A stretch of DNA of 64,000 nt, from NCBI GenBank assembly GCA_030789695.1, contig CM061141.1, forward strand, positions 324,307,938 through 324,371,937. Reading direction: 5' to 3'. Positions 58,226-64,000 of the stretch are shown here, in pieces. How positions within the stretch are numbered: the stretch's first letter is position 1; every line of letters begins with the position of its first letter. A program made the position numbers and the translations under genes. Below the pieces are notes generated by a model. It made no database searches, was not told the origin of the DNA, and saw nothing but the letters and a program-made list of their open reading frames with translations. The stretch is from Scilla litardierei (taxonomy: Eukaryota > Streptophyta > Magnoliopsida > Asparagales > Asparagaceae).

Positions 58226-58689
58226 AGGCAGGTGAAAGTTCATGAACCAATCTGTCTAAATGCATGCTCAATCTCTTTCAGTTCGGAAAACACTGTCTTG
58301 GTATGAAATCTAGTAGAAGCTTTAGTCAGTGAGACATAATATTAGAGGGGACATGATTTGCGATTGTTGATTTTTTACTTTTTTGGAAAGAAATGTGTTT
58401 TTAATAACTTGTCATGTAGATATGCATCTAACTTGGATTACCCAAAATTGATTCACTGTAACATTCTTGTCAGGCTCTGTAGATATGTGTTTGCCATGTT
58501 TGTTAATGATTTTGAGACAAGCAATTTAATCTCTTTGTCAGGATTGGTAGTAATAGGACCAGGAGATCTCTCTGAGTCCTCTCCATTCTTCATGGAGAAT
58601 CCAACTGGATTAACTTCCTACTTTCCCAAAATTAGTGCTAGCTATAAATGGGGATGATGTAAAATTCAATGACCTCGATCTGAGGTGGT
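58226..58689. other. no recognisable gene
   Basis: AT-rich sequence following the RPL13a remnant. A 99-codon plus frame (58358-58657, with GPGDLSESSPFFMENP) is not recognised. Confidence 0.4.
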
Positions 58690-58855
58690 GAATAGGAGTG
58701 TGGAGACCTACTTGAGGTGGTTTGCTTCAGATTCGCCGAAGCAGTCGACAAAGAAAAAAGACCTAGGTTCTTCCGCTCTGGAGAGACAGAGAAGGATGAG
58801 AGAGAGAGAGAGAATAGTTTTGAGTGTTTTTATTGGTAGGTTTGGGTATCGGGTC
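58690..58855 (+). repeat. inverted repeat, left member (partner at 62989-63156)
   Basis: About 165 bases starting GAATAGGAGTGTGGAGACCT, matching the reverse complement of 62989-63156 with a few changes, mostly in the GA microsatellite. The right partner abuts the start of the direct repeat at 63154. There is no target duplication at the outer ends. Confidence 0.8.
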
Positions 58856-60780
58856 TGACCCACAGAAACAACAAGGGCGAGTACTAGCCAGAAATACAGG
58901 TAAATTATAAGCATATGCTGTATATAAAATCTCTTGCTCATAACTTAAGCCAGAATAAATGGTAGGGTAGGTAAATAGGGACATGCAACAAAATTACTGG
59001 ATAAAACTATATAATTAATATTTCATGCCTTGGAAACTTTTTCGAAAATTTTCCAATAATAGATGCAATGACAGCATAGTATTGTGTAATGGGAGTGTAG
59101 ACTCGTGTACCTCGGGGGACCACGCTCAAGTTTTCCAGAAATGTGCCATGGAGATTAATTCCTCAATACTGGTGCTACTACAAAAATAGCTGCCAAGTGT
59201 TGTGTGGCGATTTGATCAAGTCTCTTTCCAGTGCCCCCACATCTTCCAACTCTTTGGCAGTTGGGTTGTAGGATAGAAGTCTATGCAATGCATCCGAAAG
59301 GATATGAAGGCACCACCTAATTTGGCATGCTTATAAGGGAATGGCTGCGTTTAGTATGGAATCAAAACAATATCATGAAGTTTGATTCTTTCATATCAAT
59401 TTGGAAAATATAATAACAAACACAATGTTTCAAAAGTGCACATCAAGAAATGAAAACAAAGCAAAAGGTAAAGCTCACTTGTCTCGGTTATTCTCCAGAT
59501 TAATTTCATGGTGGTAAGTTTGAAGATATGTGGCCGCAAGGCGAAGCGAGGTACTTAATTAAACTCTGATATCATATTAAGTACACATGAAGTTCATGTA
59601 TATACTATATACGCTGCTCTTTAATCCCTCACGTTTATCAACTCTAACAGCAGTTTTCGTAAGACAAGAACGTAGTCTGATAAAAGTAGAAGAACTTCAG
59701 TAATCACATAATCTTCCTTATAAATATAATCAGCTTATAACCAACTTGGCTGCGTGATTAGCATTAAACCAAGCCTCCTACTAGACAGTTACTTGTGCAG
59801 AAATTTCATTTTATCGCAGTTAACAGCAATAAGGTGGACATGACACATATAAAAGATGTGTCACATGCAGGGGTTTAGTGAAAGGAAACAGCAGGTGTAC
59901 TAGTATCAGCACGTGCACGTGCTCAGATACACTCTAGTATTGCTTCTTACAGGCCAGCCCAACGAAACTCACAATCTTTCAATCTTCTACCATTAGGACA
60001 TTTTCTCATCAAGTTTCACACTGTGAGACGTTTTTCCTTCCCTCCTTGAATCACTTGATTATACCAGATGGAAGTAAGCCATTGCGAAATGATCTTCAGA
60101 TTGTAAATTACATAGTGGTTGTTTAAACTTTAAACAACCGTATTTTGTTGATCCAATCAATATACAAAATAACTTATTAGTTCAGGTAATTTGTGAAATG
60201 TATGGTTACTATAAATGGGAAAAAAGCCCGGTGTATTATGCATCTCCACCACTTATCTTTGCAGCTACACTCCCCATCCTTGAAGAGGAGGAACTTGCAT
60301 GAATCCTTGGTTCAAATATCTCGTCCTGCAGATGTTGATATGAACTTGAAAGCTAAATGACATTGTCCACACATCTTATTACTATCATCCATGTGAATAC
60401 ACGATAATGTGCAACTTTTTTCTTTTTCAAGTATATGCTTGCCAAATGAATGATGGAACTGATTCCAGGATTAGAAAACTAAGAAGAAGAGAGGAACTTG
60501 CTATGAAATTCTAGAGGGCTCAATTAAAGCTTATGTTACTATAATCAACCCTCCAAATTCCTGCAAGGCTATGAGCGGAACCGACCAAGACAGAAGATAG
60601 AATGATGGATTAAATTAAGCAAATTCTCTATAAACACCATCTATTAAGCTACAACTCCAGTTCACACAACTAAAGTAACAAGGCACCACTAATGCATCCC
60701 TCAATTTCGCACCACGAATGGCATCTCATTCTTTGGAGGTCATCATGCAAATAACTCATTCTTCAGTTATGGTTTTACTT
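58856..60780. other. no recognisable gene
   Basis: AT-rich and single-copy. CTACTACAAAAATAGC at about 59167 vaguely resembles a CACTA terminus but starts with the wrong base and has no subterminal array. Confidence 0.45.
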
Positions 60781-61130
60781 AGGGCAACATTGGTTGGGAT
60801 GAACGACGACAAGCGATATTGGAGGCCATCATGCAAATAACTCAACAGCTCATGCTATCAAATCAACAGCTTTTGCAACAAGCCAGGCGTGGTCAAGGAC
60901 TAAGGATTCAGATCTGAGTAGTGACGAGGGCATCAACTTAGATCTGGGGCAGAAGGCAACAACTTAGGTCCCTCAGAAAGATGATCCGGTTTCATATCTA
61001 GATTGTCGTGACGACTCCTATGCGAATCAAGACGAGATAGATTCCGAAGAAGCTAAAGAGGACACCAAGAGGGGCGTGGACCTCATCCACCCTCATCGGG
61101 GCCCCGTGCCTCGCTGCAGGGTGCTGCCGC
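60781..61130 (+). pseudogene. short Ty3 gag-like remnant
   Basis: A plus frame near 60795-60915 reads WDERRQAILEAIMQITQQLM and LSNQQLLQQARRGQG, resembling the Gln-rich helical N-terminus of plant Ty3 gag. It is followed by stops and a GC-rich block (61080-61420) with repeated GGGCC and GACGAC motifs. No capsid or pol motif. Weak. Confidence 0.3.
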
Positions 61131-61524
61131 CCCCTTGTTGGGCGTTGCTGCCCCTCAACAGGGCCTGAGGGCTCCTGCAGGGTCTGCAAGGCACTGCTAC
61201 ACCCATGCAGGGGCCGCCGGGCCCCCTACAGGGCCAGTTAGGCCTTACCGTTGTTCTGATGGGCCCGCCTTTGCCCGATGACGTCTTTCGAGGCATGCCA
61301 TGGCCTGACGACATTTTTTGAGACCCGCCATGGCTTGACGACGCTCATCAGGGCCCGTCATGGCGCGAAGACACTTTTGCGGAGCCCGAAGGCCCATGGT
61401 TTGTTCATGGACGACCTGAGACGGGCTGCATAATCACCGTCAGTGTTTTAGGCGTGATGAACCTTCAGACGGGCTGCATAATCACCGTGGCATCTGTCCA
61501 AGTGTTGTTGAGGGCGGAGGAGAC

Positions 61525-62000
61525 CAATCTTATGATCTAGGAGGCATGCAACCCACTTGGAGCGAATGGCCCACACACTTCATGCACCACCTTGAGAACA
61601 TGGTGGTTTTTCGAGGGCGGAGTAATAATAAGATCGCATCCTAGAAGAAAAAGGGCAAATCTGCAATTTTGGCTCACTAAGGGTGTTTTTGTAATTTTCG
61701 GATTTCAAAGGGCTTTGTAGCAATTTTTAGTTTTAGGGGTCTTTGTCGTAATTTTGTATTTTCAATCTTATGATCTAGGAGGCATGCAACCCACTTGGAG
61801 CGAATGGCCCACACACTTCATGCACCACCTTGAGAACATGGTGGTTTTTCGAGGACGGAGTAATAATAAGATCGCATCCTAGAAGAAAAAGGGCAAATCT
61901 GCAATTTTGGCTCACTAAGGGTGTTTTTGTAATTTTCGGATTTCAAAGGGCTTTGTAGCAATTTTTAGTTTTAGGGGTCTTTGTCGTAATTTTGTATTTT
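61525..62000. repeat. 238 bp tandem duplication
   Basis: Two adjacent copies, 61525-61762 and 61763-62000, starting CAATCTTATGATCTAGGAGG. I see one substitution (GAGGGCGG against GAGGACGG). Very recent. Confidence 0.9.
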
Positions 62001-62988
62001 CAATTTATGATTTATTGGTCGCTAGGGGGTTAGGTATTCTCATGCTTGATTGTGGAGAGAAGAAACTTGTGAGGTTTAGAATTCCCTCATTTATTGGAGA
62101 GTGTTGTCGTACTCTATAATTGGCGAGTTGAACAGCGAGATCCTCTTGAATTTATCCTTCTGTCCCTTTATTTTCAATTTATTCTCAATAAAAATCCCTC
62201 CCTTTTCCCAATTCCTCTCATCAAAACCTTAAAAATCCCATCTTTCCTCGAAAAATCCCACATTTCCATCAAAACCCTAATTTCTATAACAAAAACCTAG
62301 AAAAATCCTATCAGAATTTTAAATCATATGTAAAATGTGATGCCATCTTAACATAAAAACATATCTGGTGTGATTATTCTAAACTGTAATCAAATACAAA
62401 GTAGTCCGTCAATGAAATGTTTTATGCAACATGGTTTATATCTCAATAAAAGTACTAAATATCATTATCGTACCTTGATCAATAAACCAAAATAACCGTT
62501 AGAATCACGATATGATATGGGAGTATACCTAAAAAAATAAGAGACAATTTGAATAAAGCCGTGTATGAGACTTAGATATTCATCATAGGCCAGATTTACC
62601 CTTTAAAAACCTATAGTTGATATAAGGCAACTATAGTGCCTACATAGGGAAAAGAAACAACACAGGTCACACCAAAAGAATTAGATATATCTCAAAAGAG
62701 CCGGATTAAATTACATTTACTGATAAAAACATTCCAAAACAGTAAGTAGTAGTCAAAATCCAGAGTCTCAGATACTACACTGTTATCAGTACATGGAATC
62801 ATTGGATGATGGCTATAAACCACGAGTACCCCCAAACTGGGGTATGTATCATGTTCGACACGTTTTGGACACGGATTCCCAGTCGACATGTGGAGGATAG
62901 TGTGCGAGACTGGTCAGATCCGAAAACAATCCCGTTTTGGATATGGACGCATGTAACTGGTTGATTTAATTAAAATTTTACAAGCCAA
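62001..62988. other. no recognisable gene
   Basis: AT-rich. 62200-62300 holds repeated AAAATCCCA/AAAACC phrases that look like a decayed LTR or UTR, unassigned. Confidence 0.4.
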
Positions 62989-63156
62989 GACCCGATACCC
63001 AAACCTACCAATAAAAACACTCAAAACTATTCTCTCTCTCTCACATCCTTCTCTCTCTCTCTCTCCAGAGCGGAAGAACCTAGGTCTTTTTTCTTTGTCG
63101 ACTGCTTTGGCGAATCTGAAGCAAACCATCTCAAGTAGGTCTCCACACTCCTATTC
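62989..63156 (-). repeat. inverted repeat, right member
   Basis: Reverse complement of 58690-58855. Contains a CT microsatellite (63032-63065). Directly joined to the direct repeat at 63154. Confidence 0.8.
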
Positions 63157-64000
63157 AATCTATGTTACGAAGTGCTCTGTAACCCTGTTAACTCAATAAC
63201 ATTATCTAAATATATATATGGGTATATGACCATTCTAGCTTGTCATCTGTTTAGTATTAGTATTACCCAACGTGAAAGTATATTGTGTTTTCTTGATAAC
63301 TGCGAGATTAAGCTCAAAACTCTTGTAATGGTTCTTCATGTTTCTCCTTGCTTTGAGAAATAGATGAGCAACATGCACCCTTAAGGCGTTAACCCAATAT
63401 CTTGATTTCTCCCACCTCTTGTATATCACTCTTCCAGGCTCATCTTCCTCCTACCTTTATCATGTATCTTTGTCTAATTTACGAATCATATAGCATTGTC
63501 AAAATTATGAATCATGATGAAGCAGTCAATTCTAAACGGTGAACATTTGCACTTTTTAACTTTTTGATTCTATTGAGCGTGTTTGTTCAATGATTATTTG
63601 TATCTTTCTTATGGTCTATTCATTATGGCCAGATTATTTCTTATAGTATGCAGTTAAAGAATCTTTTATCGTCCATGAATTCTTTTGTGGGGACATGTAA
63701 ATGATTAACTGGCAGATGATAAAAAAATTTACTCTTTTGCCCTTTGGGTTGACTATATGTAACATCAAAAAGCTATCAAAATAAATATGAAAAAGTTTGC
63801 ATGAAAGAAAATCTTCAACCCAACAGGAACAATCATAAAAGGTTTCCAGTGAATTGCTACCGTGTTGCTTGCTTCCGGAATTTGAGTCTAATGCTTCATG
63901 GTCGTGCTAACATTGGTTATTTTCTGAGACTGGATGTTGTTGAGCTGCGTAGCATTTTTTTGGCGTTCTATTCTCTTGAGCAAATAAACGATGCAAATGA
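63154..64000. repeat. direct repeat, right copy (cut by window)
   Basis: Second copy of 55866-56670. Near 63945 it carries about 40 extra bases (CTGCGTAGCATTTTTTTGGC and following) absent from the left copy, and it continues past the window end. Confidence 0.8.

Noticed and set aside
59160..59190. CTACTACAAAAATAGC as a CACTA terminus
   Set aside because: First base wrong, no subterminal repeats and no partner end.

Overview
This window is nuclear DNA of a seed plant, most likely a flowering plant. It carries Ty3/gypsy and Ty1/copia LTR retrotransposons of plant type, spliceosomal introns, initiator-Met tRNA primer sites (TGGTATCAGAG) and broken pieces of plant genes (a cysteine-rich receptor-like kinase, a plant mobile domain). 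I cannot name the species. It looks like transposon-dense intergenic or pericentromeric sequence. I found no intact host gene; every host-like coding stretch is partial or broken.

Layout. 1-10938: a Tekay/Del-type Ty3 chromovirus on the minus strand with two 3 kb, almost identical LTRs. The leader and gag start of a second copy run off the left edge, so the unit is a tandem LTR-internal-LTR-internal array. Its gag-pol has two short GT-AG introns and several disabling lesions. 10939-16600: an older, decayed Ty3 element (Reina-like by RT motifs). It is interrupted by a precise solo copia LTR with a 5 bp target duplication, and its own LTR carries a 243 bp MULE-type MITE with a 9 bp duplication. 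16700-20831: a 1.9 kb inverted repeat around a 0.34 kb spacer, fused through 5 bp of microhomology to a truncated copia LTR. 20832-25215: a gag-only, non-autonomous Sirevirus-like copia element whose LTR holds two unusual repeat arrays.

25216-38200: Ty3 LTR remnants, then two 1.7 kb direct repeats flanking a cluster of gene debris. The debris consists of ribosomal protein S14 exons, cysteine-rich receptor kinase exons, a CACTA transposon end, a cut-off copia LTR and a plant mobile domain remnant. 38200-45500: a probable WD40 exon scrap, a head-to-head pair of pseudogenes for an unidentified four-helix membrane protein, and a non-autonomous MULE with a 9 bp target duplication. 45300-51060: a Ran GTPase pseudogene whose second exon was split by a full-length copia element (117 bp LTRs, ATATC duplication). 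53300-55230: a second head-to-head pair of the membrane-protein pseudogene, forming a nearly spacer-free palindrome. 55866-64000: direct and inverted duplications, a CACTA-type end carrying a ribosomal protein L13a pseudogene, and a 238 bp tandem repeat.

The sequence therefore reads as layered insertions. Most of the host-gene fragments keep intron positions, so they arose by DNA-level copying and not by reverse transcription. Two of them (RPS14 and RPL13a) sit just inside CACTA-type ends of different families, which suggests transposon capture. I see no tRNA or rRNA gene, no CRISPR array and no new enzymatic system. The most noteworthy items are the introns in the Tekay element, the two CACTA-linked ribosomal protein fragments, the paired inverted membrane-protein pseudogenes, the 1.9 kb inverted repeat, and the repeat arrays in the copia LTR and copia leader.
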